Origin: Desulfuromonas sp.
Lineage (GTDB): Bacteria; Desulfobacterota; Desulfuromonadia; Desulfuromonadales; Desulfuromonadaceae
NCBI GenBank assembly: GCA_021162745.1
Contig: JAGGYC010000119.1
Location: 1-39,595 of the forward strand
DNA: 39,595 nt
Reading direction: 5' to 3'
Below are positions 17,136 through 25,089 of the stretch, in pieces (position 1 is the stretch's first letter; every line of letters begins with the position of its first letter). Under the pieces are notes generated by a model, which saw only the letters and a list, made by a program, of their open reading frames with translations, made no database searches and was not told the origin of the DNA. Made by a program: the position numbers and the translations under genes.

Positions 17136-17855
17136 ATGGTGGCAGTCATGACCAAACAGATCGACAACAACACGTTCAAAGGCATTAAACCAACCTCTGC
17201 CTATCAAAGGATTGCCCAGAGATACCAGCCAGCCAAAGAGCGCCCGCAACAGGAAGCCGACAAAAAAACAGCGGCAGCTAAACAGGTTACTCGGCGTTTT
17301 ATTGCCATGCGCGACTTGATTAACAACCTGAAACAGCAACATACCATCTACCGGTTTGACTACATCAGCGCGGAACAGGAGATCAGAGATCTGGGTCTGG
17401 AAACAATCGCTAAAAACTTACCACCACAGTTATCCCAACTGGGGTTATCGAGGGATGCAGTCAAACAAATACTCCGCCTGGTTGAAGACCATACGCCACA
17501 ACTGCAACTGAGCGACAGAACATTCCTCGCCACGTTGGATCACTCTTTATTCCCTGAGCTTGGCCACGGCTTAAAGGTGTTAACCCTGGCCCTGCCTGAT
17601 CTGCTGATACCGATCATTGACTTTTCCTGTATCGCTCTGGCTGAGCAATGCCAGAGTGAACCGATTGCCTCAACACTCAACAACCTGTATCTGAGCATCG
17701 TCCAGCCACAGCTCCAGCAGGGCTTTCAGTTGACGCTCTCCATTGCCGCAGGTGTTGTTGAAGTGGATATGACCGGTCGCCGAGCCTTTTTATACCAGAG
17801 AGCGAACCATTCGTTCGGCCTCTATGCCGACAAGCAGATCAATCTGGAGATCTGA
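17136..17855 (+). CDS. Conserved-looking protein of unknown function
   Basis: A 239-residue soluble protein with no signal peptide or membrane helix. The first 50 residues are basic and Gln/Lys-rich and probably disordered. The centre (about 60-180) looks helical, with a Leu-rich run at LKVLTLALPDLLIPIIDFSC. The C-terminus suggests beta strands (AAGVVEVDMTGRRAFLYQR). I recognise no family. ATG 17136 is followed by an alternative ATG at 17148. It lies between dinB and a convergent methyltransferase gene with only 31 bases between the 3' ends. Confidence 0.65.
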   Translation: MVAVMTKQIDNNTFKGIKPTSAYQRIAQRYQPAKERPQQEADKKTAAAKQVTRRFIAMRDLINNLKQQHTIYRFDYISAEQEIRDLGLETIAKNLPPQLSQLGLSRDAVKQILRLVEDHTPQLQLSDRTFLATLDHSLFPELGHGLKVLTLALPDLLIPIIDFSCIALAEQCQSEPIASTLNNLYLSIVQPQLQQGFQLTLSIAAGVVEVDMTGRRAFLYQRANHSFGLYADKQINLEI

Positions 17856-17886
17856 TATTGTCAGCAGAGAAGAAACGACGCAGGTT

Positions 17887-18564
17887 TTAGGGACCACGTT
17901 CAGCAAGCCAGATCATATGCAGTTCGCCCTTGTTGTCATGCGCCCGCACCCGGTGCTGACTGACCTTGAATCCAACTTTTTTCAACCGTTCTTTAAAACG
18001 GCGATCCGCACTGGCTGACCACACGGCCAATATCCCCCTGGGGCGTAGCGCTTCGTAGGATGTAGTCAGGCCATCCATTGAATAGAGCCAGTCATTTTTC
18101 TTGCGGGTTAAGCCTTCGGGTCCATTATCGACATCAAGCATGATGGCATCATAAGCCTGCCGTTCGGCACGCAGAACCTTGGCGACATCGCCTTCGCGTA
18201 CACAGGTGCGCTCATCGTGCAGGGGATAGCCGGCATGCTCACCAAGAGGACCGCGGTTCCATTCCACCACCGCCGGCACCAACTCCCCCACCACCACCTG
18301 GGCATTGCTGCCCAGATGCTGCAACGACGCTGCCAAGGTAAAACCCATCCCCAGCCCACCGATCAACACCCGTGGCTCAGAACGTCCGGCAACTTTTCGG
18401 CAAGCCAGTTCCGCCAACGCATCCTCAGAAGCATGAGCACGGGTGCTCATCAACACACCACCGCCGACAATATTAATCGAGAATTCAGTATCGCGCTGAT
18501 AGAGCTGAAGCTCACCACCGTTGCCGGGGATCTGTGCCGTATCAAGTAGTTTCCAGGGTTTCAT
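17887..18564 (-). CDS. Spermidine synthase-like SAM-dependent transferase
   Basis: A 225-residue cytoplasmic protein with the Rossmann core of spermidine synthase/class I methyltransferases. RVLIGGLGMGFTLAASL is the glycine-rich SAM-binding loop; GELVPAVVEWNR carries the acidic residue that binds the ribose; AYDAIMLDVDNGPEG is motif II. It lacks the full N-terminal beta domain of true polyamine synthases, so substrate and reaction are uncertain. I chose ATG 18564 (MKPWKLLDTAQIP) with a GAGA-type weak RBS; an open extension to 18720 exists, but its Cys/Arg-rich sequence looks non-coding. It follows the LysR gene by 116 bases on the same strand. Confidence 0.8.
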   Translation of the reverse strand: MKPWKLLDTAQIPGNGGELQLYQRDTEFSINIVGGGVLMSTRAHASEDALAELACRKVAGRSEPRVLIGGLGMGFTLAASLQHLGSNAQVVVGELVPAVVEWNRGPLGEHAGYPLHDERTCVREGDVAKVLRAERQAYDAIMLDVDNGPEGLTRKKNDWLYSMDGLTTSYEALRPRGILAVWSASADRRFKERLKKVGFKVSQHRVRAHDNKGELHMIWLAERGP

Positions 18565-18680
18565 TAAACTGTCTCTTTCGTTGAGCAAGGGGCAAGGGAA
18601 AAAAGGATCGCCACAGTGAATCTCACACTTGGCGCAAAGACGCAAGAGGATAGATTGGAAGTTTCCCTTAAGGGGTAATC

Positions 18681-19565
18681 TTAACCGCACTCGATGGTGG
18701 ACAGCTCCTCCAGCAACCACTGCCCGGCTTTACCAAAAGAGCGGGCAGCAGGCCAGATCGAAAACACCGAAACCTGCGGGGCGTTCTTTTCCATAACAAG
18801 GGGCAAATGAACCAATGTTCCGGCATTGATCTCCCCATCGACCAGATAACGGGGGAGAAACGAATAGCCCACCCCTTTTCGTACCAGATCATGTATCAAC
18901 ACAGTGCTTTCGATCATCCAAGGTCGACTGGAGTAAATCACCTCTTCAAGCTCGCGTTCTCCGCCGCGGCTGGTAATCACCAATTGCCGATAGGGAGAAA
19001 GGTCTGCCGGAGTGATCTGCTTCATCTCAGCCAGAGGATGATTCGCAGCAACCACCGGACTAAAGGTCATATAGGTCAGCAGGCGACTCATCACACATTG
19101 ATCTGGAAACGTGAGGGGAACCAGCAACCCCATGTCGGCTCTCCCCTGTTCAACCATGGTCTGAATATCCTTCAACGTACCGTAGAGGATTTCCAACTCG
19201 GTTTCGGGAAACTGATGATTGAACTGCTGGAGGAGATCAATCAAAAAGTTCTGGGGGATAATTTCGTCGATACCAAGACAAATGCGTGCATCGATCTCTT
19301 CACCAAAAGCATAGGCGCGGTTTTGAAATTCGCTACAACGGGCCAGGATAATCCGGGCATCGCGCAACAGAATCTCACCCTCACAGGTAAGCACAGGATA
19401 TTTGCCACGCCGATCAAACAGTTGTACGCCGGTATCGATCTCCAAATTCGCCACCGCCGTGCTGACGGCCGACTGCGCCTTTTGCAACCGACGCCCAGCC
19501 GCCGAAAACGAACCGCATTCGGCGGCGGCAACAAATGACTCCAAATGATCAACGGAAAAATTCAT
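18681..19565 (-). CDS. LysR-family regulator, divergent from a PACE efflux gene
   Basis: A 294-residue LysR-type regulator. The winged helix-turn-helix is at about residues 1-60 (DHLESFVAAAECGSFSAAGR, QSAVSTAVANLE) and the ligand-binding domain follows. ATG 19565 is set by GAGGAGG at 19573-19579 on the minus strand; the open frame extends nine codons further without support. The gene is divergent from a PACE-family transporter, the same arrangement as AceR/AceI in Acinetobacter, where the LysR protein activates the efflux gene. By analogy it may sense a cationic substrate of the pump; this is inference. Confidence 0.88.
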   Translation of the reverse strand: MNFSVDHLESFVAAAECGSFSAAGRRLQKAQSAVSTAVANLEIDTGVQLFDRRGKYPVLTCEGEILLRDARIILARCSEFQNRAYAFGEEIDARICLGIDEIIPQNFLIDLLQQFNHQFPETELEILYGTLKDIQTMVEQGRADMGLLVPLTFPDQCVMSRLLTYMTFSPVVAANHPLAEMKQITPADLSPYRQLVITSRGGERELEEVIYSSRPWMIESTVLIHDLVRKGVGYSFLPRYLVDGEINAGTLVHLPLVMEKNAPQVSVFSIWPAARSFGKAGQWLLEELSTIECG

Positions 19566-19598
19566 GGGTTCTACCTCCTCGGCAACAACCAACTCGAT

Positions 19599-19617
19599 CT
19601 ATCTGATTTCAAGATAG
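19599..19617. promoter_or_regulatory. LysR box between regulator and PACE gene
   Basis: CTATCT-N7-AGATAG is a perfect inverted repeat containing T-N11-A (T19602, A19614). It lies between the divergent genes, just upstream of a candidate -35 (CTTTCA 19625-19630) and -10 (TATTAT 19648-19653, 17-base spacer) for the transporter gene, which is where a LysR activator would bind. Confidence 0.5.
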
Positions 19618-19708
19618 TACCTAACTTTCATCAACCAGAAAAGAAGATATTATAGGCGCAAGATATGACCACAAGCTGGCCAAAAAACCTTTTGTAAGGA
19701 AGAATACG

Positions 19709-20143
19709 ATGAGAATCCGCCGTGACCGCTTACGCCACACCATCCTTTACGAAGCACTGCTGCTCGCACTGCTCATCCCGCTGTGTAGCTCTGTACTACA
19801 CGAATCCGCTTCAAAGATCGGAGCGTTAGGTATTTTTTTGAGTCTGCTGGCCATGACCTGGAACTATGTTTACAATCTCGGTTTCGATAAAACCTTGCGT
19901 TCACTGGGTCGCCCTCTCTACCCGCGCGGCTTCCGGTTGCGTGCCCTCCACGCGGTACTGTTTGAGGGCAGTCTGCTGTTCGTCAGCATCCCGGCAATGA
20001 TGTGGTGGCTACACCTCTCCTTATGGCAGGCTGTCGTTATGAATCTGACCTTTCTGCTGCTGGTGCCTGTTTATACGCTAGGCTACAACTGGCTATACGA
20101 TCTGTTTTTTCCGCCGATGCTATTGCCAAAAAAACCTGCCTAG
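19709..20143 (+). CDS. PACE-family efflux transporter
   Basis: A 144-residue, four-helix inner-membrane protein with two tandem bacterial transmembrane pair (BTP) domains: RHTILYEALLLALLIPL...ATWNYVYN-type MTWNYVYNLGFDK in the first and LHAVLFEGSLLFVSIP...YNWLYDLFFP in the second. The paired E in both first helices and the N-x-x-Y-D ends are typical for the proteobacterial antimicrobial compound efflux family (AceI-like), which exports diamines and biocides such as chlorhexidine by proton exchange. AAGGAAG precedes ATG 19709. A divergent LysR regulator and box suggest substrate-induced expression. Confidence 0.9.
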   Translation: MRIRRDRLRHTILYEALLLALLIPLCSSVLHESASKIGALGIFLSLLAMTWNYVYNLGFDKTLRSLGRPLYPRGFRLRALHAVLFEGSLLFVSIPAMMWWLHLSLWQAVVMNLTFLLLVPVYTLGYNWLYDLFFPPMLLPKKPA

Positions 20144-20152
20144 TCGTCCTAA

Positions 20153-20299
20153 ATCAGGGCAGAGAATGACAGCAGCAAAGCTGAATCACTCGGCCGGCAA
20201 CGGGTAGATACGCTGGCTGGCAAACTGGACGCCAAAATCGAACTGGAGCAGTCAAACGGAACATGCATCCGACTGCTGTTCCCTGAGGTTGAGGCATAA
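20153..20299 (+). pseudogene. Remnant of a histidine kinase C-terminus
   Basis: The 49-codon reading frame ending at TAA 20297-20299 translates to a stretch including KAESLGRQRVDTLAGKLDA and NGTCIRLLFPEVEA. This is the G2 box and terminal strand of a HATPase_c domain (usual pattern SLG-x-x-L/R-V-x-x-L...G-T-x-F/I-x-L-x-FP). It has no start codon, and the preceding N and G1 boxes are missing; a stop lies at 20150-20152. It is therefore probably a leftover from a deleted sensor kinase gene between the PACE gene and htpG. The match is by eye. Confidence 0.55.
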
Positions 20300-20372
20300 A
20301 CAAAATCCGTATTCCCACCGAAAAACTAAGTCTATTCCTTCTACAGTGTCGGCTATCGCTACGAGAATCTAT

Positions 20373-20407
20373 AAAAAACGGGCCGGGAGATCATCCCGGC
20401 CCGTTTT
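20373..20407. terminator. Terminator of htpG (bidirectional)
   Basis: A 14-bp perfect stem (20375-20388 with 20394-20407) encloses GATCA. The A run on its left becomes the U tract for htpG on the minus strand, and TTTT on the right can serve the plus strand. It lies 27 bases beyond the htpG stop. Confidence 0.88.
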
Positions 20408-20433
20408 ATATACTTCTGTATTACTCAGTAATC

Positions 20434-22335
20434 TCAGCTGGCACTGACACCTTCGGCCATCAATTTCGATAGCGCTTTGGCGAACACCACCGGATCACGC
20501 GGCTTGTCCCCTTCGAGGAGCAGGGCCTGATCGTAGAGCAGCCCGGCGTACTCCTTGAGTTGAGCACTGTCGCTGTCGGCAGCGAACAACTGCTTCATGC
20601 GGGTGATCAGTTCGTGGTTGGGGTTCACCTCCAGCATGCGCTGGCCCTGGGGAACCTGCTGGCCCATGGCTTCGAACATCTTGGCCATTTTCGGATCGAG
20701 ATCGTGATCTCCGGCCACCAGACAGACGGCTGAATCCGTGAGACGCCCAGAGATGCGCACTTCCGAAACCAGATCTTTGAGTTCCTCTTTCATCAGTTCG
20801 AGCAGATCGCCAAACTCTTTTTTCTGCTCTTCCTTGTCGCCCTCGCCGAGATCGAGATCACCCTTGATAGCAGACTGGAATGGCTTCTCCTTGTACTCAC
20901 CGAGACCGGAGATAATGATGTCATCAAAATCGTCGGTCATGATCAGCACTTCGATCCCCTTCTCCTTGAACACCTCCAGATAGGGGGACGCTTCGGCACT
21001 GGCGCGGTCGGTACCGGTGATGTAGTAGATCTCTTTCTGATCTTCAGGCATCCGATCAACGTACCCGGCCAACGTGGTGGTTTCGCCCGGCTTGGTGCTG
21101 GTGGACTCCACCAGCAGCAGATCGGCGATGGTCTCACGGCGCTCAAAGTCGTGGTGGATCCCCTCTTTGAGGATGCGACCGAACTCTTCATAGAAGGTAG
21201 CGTAGGCCTCGGCATCATCCTTCTTCATTTTAGCCAGAGTATCGAGCACCTTCTTGGTCAGGTTCTTTTTGATCACCGATACCACTTTGTTTTCCTGCAG
21301 GATCTCGCGACTGACATTGAGCGGCAGATCGGAAGACTCCACCACCCCTTTGACGAAACGCAGGTAGGAGGGCAACATCGCCTCACAGTGGTCCATGATC
21401 TGTACCCGGCGTACATAGAGGGTGGGACCGATTTTATAATCCTGATAGAAGATATCGTGGGGACGCTTTTCCGGCAGATAGAGCAGCGCCGAAAACTCGG
21501 TGGTACCCTCGGCACGATAGTGGATCACCTTGACGGGATCGCTGAAATCATGGGAGACATGCTTGTAAAACTCGTTGTACTCCTCGTCGCTGATCTCATC
21601 CTTGCTCTTGAGCCAGATCGCCTTGCGCGAGTTGAGGATCTCTTCTTTGATCTCAGTGACAGTCTTCTCTTCATCTTCCGGATCAGGGGTGGAACGGGTA
21701 ACGTCCATCACCACCGGATACTCGATGAAATCGGAGTACTGCTTAACCACTTTGCGGATCTCCCACTCTTCGAGGAAGGTTTTGGCCTCCTCTTTAAGGG
21801 TGAGGATCACGTCGGTACCCTTGCTTTCCTTCTCGGTATCGTCGAGGGTGTAGGAACCGTCGGCGACAGATTTCCACACCACGGCATGGCTGGCATCGGC
21901 ACCGGCCTTACGGGTGATGACGGTGACCTGATCGGCAACCATGAACGAGGAGTAGAAGCCGACGCCGAACTGGCCGATCAGCTCAGGGTTGTTCTCCACT
22001 TCGCGACTTTCGAGCATCTGGATAAACTCTTTGGTGCCGGAATGGGCAATAGTGCCGAGGGCTTCAACGGCCTCATCGCGGGTCATACCGATACCGTTAT
22101 CACGGATGGTCAGGGTACCGGCCTCTTTATCGGCGATCAGCTGAATCTTCCACTCGTCACCGCCTTCGGCCAACGATGAATCAGTGAGTGACTCATAGCG
22201 CGCCTTATCAATGGCATCGGAAGCGTTGGAGATCAGTTCGCGCAGGAAAATCTCTTTATTGGAGTAGAGTGAGTGGATCATCAGGTCGAGAATCTTGTTA
22301 ACTTCGGCCTTAAATTCATGCTTGTTAGCTGTCAT
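20434..22335 (-). CDS. htpG: Chaperone HtpG (Hsp90)
   Basis: ATP-dependent cytoplasmic Hsp90 chaperone, 633 residues, full length. The GHKL ATPase domain carries FLRELISNASDAIDKAR, RDNGIGMTRDEA and IGQFGVGFYSSFMVAD, the three nucleotide-binding motifs. The middle domain has YVRRVQIMDHCEAMLPSYLR and the catalytic-loop segment SSDLPLNVSREILQ. The C-terminal dimerisation domain ends in a normal bacterial tail. AGGAGG precedes ATG 22335 on the minus strand. A strong promoter lies upstream and a terminator downstream, so it is monocistronic. Confidence 0.98.
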   Translation of the reverse strand: MTANKHEFKAEVNKILDLMIHSLYSNKEIFLRELISNASDAIDKARYESLTDSSLAEGGDEWKIQLIADKEAGTLTIRDNGIGMTRDEAVEALGTIAHSGTKEFIQMLESREVENNPELIGQFGVGFYSSFMVADQVTVITRKAGADASHAVVWKSVADGSYTLDDTEKESKGTDVILTLKEEAKTFLEEWEIRKVVKQYSDFIEYPVVMDVTRSTPDPEDEEKTVTEIKEEILNSRKAIWLKSKDEISDEEYNEFYKHVSHDFSDPVKVIHYRAEGTTEFSALLYLPEKRPHDIFYQDYKIGPTLYVRRVQIMDHCEAMLPSYLRFVKGVVESSDLPLNVSREILQENKVVSVIKKNLTKKVLDTLAKMKKDDAEAYATFYEEFGRILKEGIHHDFERRETIADLLLVESTSTKPGETTTLAGYVDRMPEDQKEIYYITGTDRASAEASPYLEVFKEKGIEVLIMTDDFDDIIISGLGEYKEKPFQSAIKGDLDLGEGDKEEQKKEFGDLLELMKEELKDLVSEVRISGRLTDSAVCLVAGDHDLDPKMAKMFEAMGQQVPQGQRMLEVNPNHELITRMKQLFAADSDSAQLKEYAGLLYDQALLLEGDKPRDPVVFAKALSKLMAEGVSAS

Positions 22336-22382
22336 GGATCGAGTTACCTCCTGTCAAAATAAAAAATTTTGTGCTGGCAGTG

Positions 22383-22411
22383 AAGATAAGTACCCTGCCG
22401 GTGATTGTCAA
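22383..22411 (-). promoter_or_regulatory. htpG promoter
   Basis: On the minus strand TTGACA (22411-22406, perfect consensus) and TATCTT (22388-22383) are 17 bases apart. The predicted start is about 40 bases upstream of the ATG. The boxes look sigma-70-like rather than sigma-32-like. Confidence 0.65.
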
Positions 22412-22424
22412 CCATCGTCCTGAA

Positions 22425-22452
22425 AAATTTCCCCCATGATGGGAGTAAATTT
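22425..22452 (-). terminator. Candidate terminator of greB
   Basis: An imperfect hairpin on the minus strand: outer AAATTT arms (22425-22430 and 22447-22452) and an inner CCCA/TGGG stem, followed by a run of T. It lies about 120 bases past the greB stop and just upstream of the htpG promoter. Stability is modest. Confidence 0.4.
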
Positions 22453-22569
22453 TATATTTAGCACGAACCTTCCGCTCTGGTTCTGCTACCCGCCTTCGCG
22501 GGAGAGACGAACCTGAGGATAGCTTTCTAGTGTAGCGAAAGATTGATATGAATCAGTTTGATTATATGT

Positions 22570-23127
22570 CTAATCCAAGGGGAGATATTCAACCTTGACG
22601 ATCTCCAACTCCTCCTCACCGCCGGGAGTTTTAAAGGTGATCACATCGCCCTCATGGACACCAAGCAGTGCCCGACCAATGGGCGATACCCAGCTGATAC
22701 GACCAAGGGCCGGATCAATTTCATCGACACCGACGATACTGAGGATCTTCTCCTCCCCCTGCTCATTTTCCACCGTCACCGTACAACCGAACAACACCTT
22801 GTCACCGGCGACTTTTCGTTGGCCAACGGGATCAATAATCACCGCCGCGTCCATCCTTTTAGTCAAGTAATGGATACGACCATCAATTTGGCGCAGCCGT
22901 TTTTTGCCGTAGTGATAGTCGGCATTCTCGCTGCGATCACCATTGGAGGCGGCCCAGGCGACGGTTTTCACCATATCCGGACGCTGCACGTACAACAGAT
23001 CCTTGATCTCGGCTTTAATCCGTTCGGCACAGCCGGTAGTCATATAGTTACCGTGGCCCTGAATAGCAGGCTTGCCGGGCTGGTCATCATCGTCATCAAA
23101 AGTGGACGGGTTATCAATCGGGCACAT
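22570..23127 (-). CDS. greB: Transcription elongation factor GreB
   Basis: Rescues arrested RNA polymerase by stimulating transcript cleavage. The product is 185 residues. The coiled-coil half contains KTVAWAASNGDRSENADYHY and GKKRLRQIDGRIHYLTKRM, with the tip acidic pair (ENAD) intact; the FKBP-like half contains IVGVDEID and WVSPIGRALLGVHEGD. The KRLRQID spacing and the TWAAS-type segment favour GreB over GreA. The start at ATG 23127 is supported by GGAG nine bases upstream; the open frame continues 30 codons further without support. It has an unusual acidic N-terminal extension (TFDDDDDQPGKP), making it longer than the 158-residue E. coli protein. Confidence 0.93.
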   Translation of the reverse strand: MCPIDNPSTFDDDDDQPGKPAIQGHGNYMTTGCAERIKAEIKDLLYVQRPDMVKTVAWAASNGDRSENADYHYGKKRLRQIDGRIHYLTKRMDAAVIIDPVGQRKVAGDKVLFGCTVTVENEQGEEKILSIVGVDEIDPALGRISWVSPIGRALLGVHEGDVITFKTPGGEEELEIVKVEYLPLD

Positions 23128-23225
23128 AGCGACTCCACATAAACAACCGTAATATTCGCCCGACAGAGCGATTACGGTCCATTGTTGCTGATCTTTACAG
23201 ACAATCTCTGTAATCAATGTTCACT

Positions 23226-23254
23226 TTATAGAATCTCTAAACAGTTCTGTCTAT
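23226..23254 (-). promoter_or_regulatory. Candidate greB promoter
   Basis: On the minus strand TAGACA (23254-23249) and TATAAA (23231-23226) are 17 bases apart, each matching consensus at 5/6. The leader to ATG 23127 would be about 90 bases. Confidence 0.5.
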
Positions 23255-23450
23255 AATCGCTTTATAAATTTTGCAACCTGCCAACGAACCAATAACACCA
23301 TAAAAAGGCCAGCACAGTAATGCAGCACCTTTTGCATGTTAACATCAATGCGTATAAAAACATCTCAACAACTTGTTATCCTTAATAAAAATAAGTGCTA
23401 AATTTATTGTCACAGCTCTTACAAATGACCGCTTATTACTTTTTTATAAT

Positions 23451-23482
23451 TTGACATCTAATCTCCGTGTACGCTACATAAT
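23451..23482 (+). promoter_or_regulatory. Promoter of the cobalamin-controlled operon
   Basis: A perfect TTGACA (23451-23456) is followed by an ambiguous -10: TACATA (23475-23480, 18-base spacer) or CATAAT (23477-23482, 20-base spacer). Transcription would begin at about 23488, exactly where the riboswitch aptamer begins. Confidence 0.5.
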
Positions 23483-23487
23483 ATCAC

Positions 23488-23682
23488 ATCAGGTGCCCAC
23501 TATGGGCTATCTACCACAGGACAAACAACACGGGTAGACAACGGGAAGACGGTGAAAATCCGTCGCGGTCCCGCCGCTGTAACCGGTAACGAACATCACA
23601 ACAGCCACTACCTCATACAATGGGTGGGAAGGAGTGATCAGTAGAATGAGCCGGAAGCCAGAAGACCTGCCTGACGATGTTT
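23488..23682 (+). ncRNA. Cobalamin riboswitch
   Basis: The hallmark segments are all present in order: GGGAAGACGGTG-AAAA-TCCGTC, CGCGGTCCCGCCGCTGTAA, CCGG, and near the 3' end the B12 box region AGCCGGAAGCCAGAAGACC followed by TGCC. It lies in the leader of the porin-cbiK operon. A strong intrinsic terminator at 23812-23850 lies between aptamer and first gene, so ligand binding most likely promotes premature termination. Which cobalamin form is sensed cannot be told by eye. Confidence 0.93.
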
Positions 23683-23759
23683 GCCAACAAAGACTGCCTT
23701 CGTGGATTAAGGTATGACTTACTTCCGTTTTGTCGATGCTTAGGTTATGACAAGCGGAT

Positions 23760-23777
23760 AAACCGCTATGGCGGTTT
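23760..23777 (+). repeat. Leader hairpin between riboswitch and terminator
   Basis: AAACCGC-TATG-GCGGTTT is a perfect 7-bp stem with a four-base loop, lying between aptamer and terminator. It may be part of the expression platform or simply a spacer hairpin. Confidence 0.5.
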
Positions 23778-23811
23778 GGCACCATCGCTGATTAAGAGGA
23801 TGAAAAACGGC

Positions 23812-23850
23812 ATCCCCAAAACATTTGAAATATGTTTTGGGGATTTTTTT
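23812..23850 (+). terminator. Riboswitch-controlled terminator
   Basis: A 13-bp perfect stem (23812-23824 with 23832-23844, ATCCCCAAAACAT/ATGTTTTGGGGAT) is followed by seven T. It lies 40 bases before the first gene of the operon and is the likely off-switch of the cobalamin riboswitch. Confidence 0.88.
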
Positions 23851-23889
23851 ATGCTGCCTCGGCAGCCCATCACACCAGCGAGGAGATAG

Positions 23890-25068
23890 ATGGTACGACA
23901 ACGGATCACCACCCTGCTTATGCTCGTCATTATGCTGCTGAGCACCCTGCCCGCACTGGCCGCCAACAACGAATCAACCCCACAACTCAGCGCAGAAATG
24001 CAACGTCTGATTGAACAGAAAGTCGATGAACTGCTGGCACAACGTCTGGCGACAATCCCCACCAGCGGCCCCCACTCCATTGACAAACCAACCATCGCCA
24101 AGAGTGATCAACATCAAATAGTGGCGGAGGTGGTTCAAAGTCTAACCTTAAGCGGAGTGGTTGAGGTAGAAGCCAATCACACCGAGGACTACGATGGTAA
24201 CAGCACCAGCGGTCTGGAACTGGCGACGGTAGAATTAGCTGTCGATGCCCAAGCTCACCCCTGGGTTCAAGGACATGTGCTGTTCCTGTATGAGGAAGGG
24301 GACGAAGATGATGTCGTCATCGATGAAGCGTTTATCACCATCGGCAACAATGATGTAACACCCTTCTACCTGAATGCGGGTCGTCTGTATGTGCCGTTCG
24401 GCAACTTCACCACCTTCATGATCTCAGATCCACTGACGCTTGAAATGGGCGAAACTCAAGAGACCGCCGTACAAATCGGCTATAACGATGAAAACTGGCA
24501 CGCCTCAATGTACACCTTTAACGGTGACACCAGCGAAGGCGATGAATTCAGTACCATCGAGCAATTTGGTGCCCACCTCGGCTACAGCCTTGAGCGCGAA
24601 GCCTGGAATCTGGCGGTAGATGCCAGTTATGCCAGCTCGTTATTCGATTCCGACAGCCTGAGTGAAGAATATGAAGACGCCGCCGTCAATGGTGATTATA
24701 TCCCCGGCCTGGGACTGCACGCCGTCATCGGCATCGCAGATCTGACGCTGATCGGTGAATATATTGCGGCACTGGAAGAACTTGATGTTGACGGTGAACA
24801 CATTGATCCCTACACCTTCAACTTGGAAGTTGCCTACACCCTTGAACTTCTGGATCGCGAAACAGCATTCGCCCTGGCATGGCAAGGCAGTGATGATCTG
24901 GTCGGCTTTTTACCTGAACAACGCTTCATGGCCAGTGTCGGCATCAGCCTGTTTGACGATACCGCTCTGACTGTAGAATATACCCATGATGAAGACTATG
25001 ACACCAGTGATGGCGGTAGCGACGATAGCAGCAATTCGCTGACCGCCCAACTCGCTTACGAATTTTAA
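23890..25068 (+). CDS. LbtU-type outer-membrane porin under cobalamin control
   Basis: A 392-residue outer-membrane beta-barrel protein. The Sec signal peptide has its probable cut after residue 24 (ALA|AN). A short helical segment follows (LSAEMQRLIEQKVDELLAQR), then a barrel with alternating strands and acidic loops, ending in the C-terminal aromatic LAYEF expected for BAM-dependent assembly. The sequence resembles proteins annotated as LbtU-family siderophore porins, named after the Legionella legiobactin receptor that works without TonB. GGAG precedes ATG 23890. It is the first gene after the cobalamin riboswitch and lies 21 bases upstream of cbiK, so transport of cobalt, cobalamin or a tetrapyrrole is more likely than a siderophore; that is inference. 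Confidence 0.8.
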   Translation: MVRQRITTLLMLVIMLLSTLPALAANNESTPQLSAEMQRLIEQKVDELLAQRLATIPTSGPHSIDKPTIAKSDQHQIVAEVVQSLTLSGVVEVEANHTEDYDGNSTSGLELATVELAVDAQAHPWVQGHVLFLYEEGDEDDVVIDEAFITIGNNDVTPFYLNAGRLYVPFGNFTTFMISDPLTLEMGETQETAVQIGYNDENWHASMYTFNGDTSEGDEFSTIEQFGAHLGYSLEREAWNLAVDASYASSLFDSDSLSEEYEDAAVNGDYIPGLGLHAVIGIADLTLIGEYIAALEELDVDGEHIDPYTFNLEVAYTLELLDRETAFALAWQGSDDLVGFLPEQRFMASVGISLFDDTALTVEYTHDEDYDTSDGGSDDSSNSLTAQLAYEF

Positions 25069-25089
25069 TTACCAATGAGGATAACCCCC

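Noticed and set aside
18600-18675. GCGCAAAGACGCAA-type sequence and CCCTTAAGGG palindrome between the LysR and methyltransferase genes
   Set aside because: The motif resembles a dispersed intergenic repeat seen in some genomes, but only one fragment occurs here and the palindrome has no T tract.
22487-22500. Small CCCGC-CTTC-GCGGG hairpin between greB and htpG
   Set aside because: Only 5 bp with no T tract, and no evidence for a small RNA.
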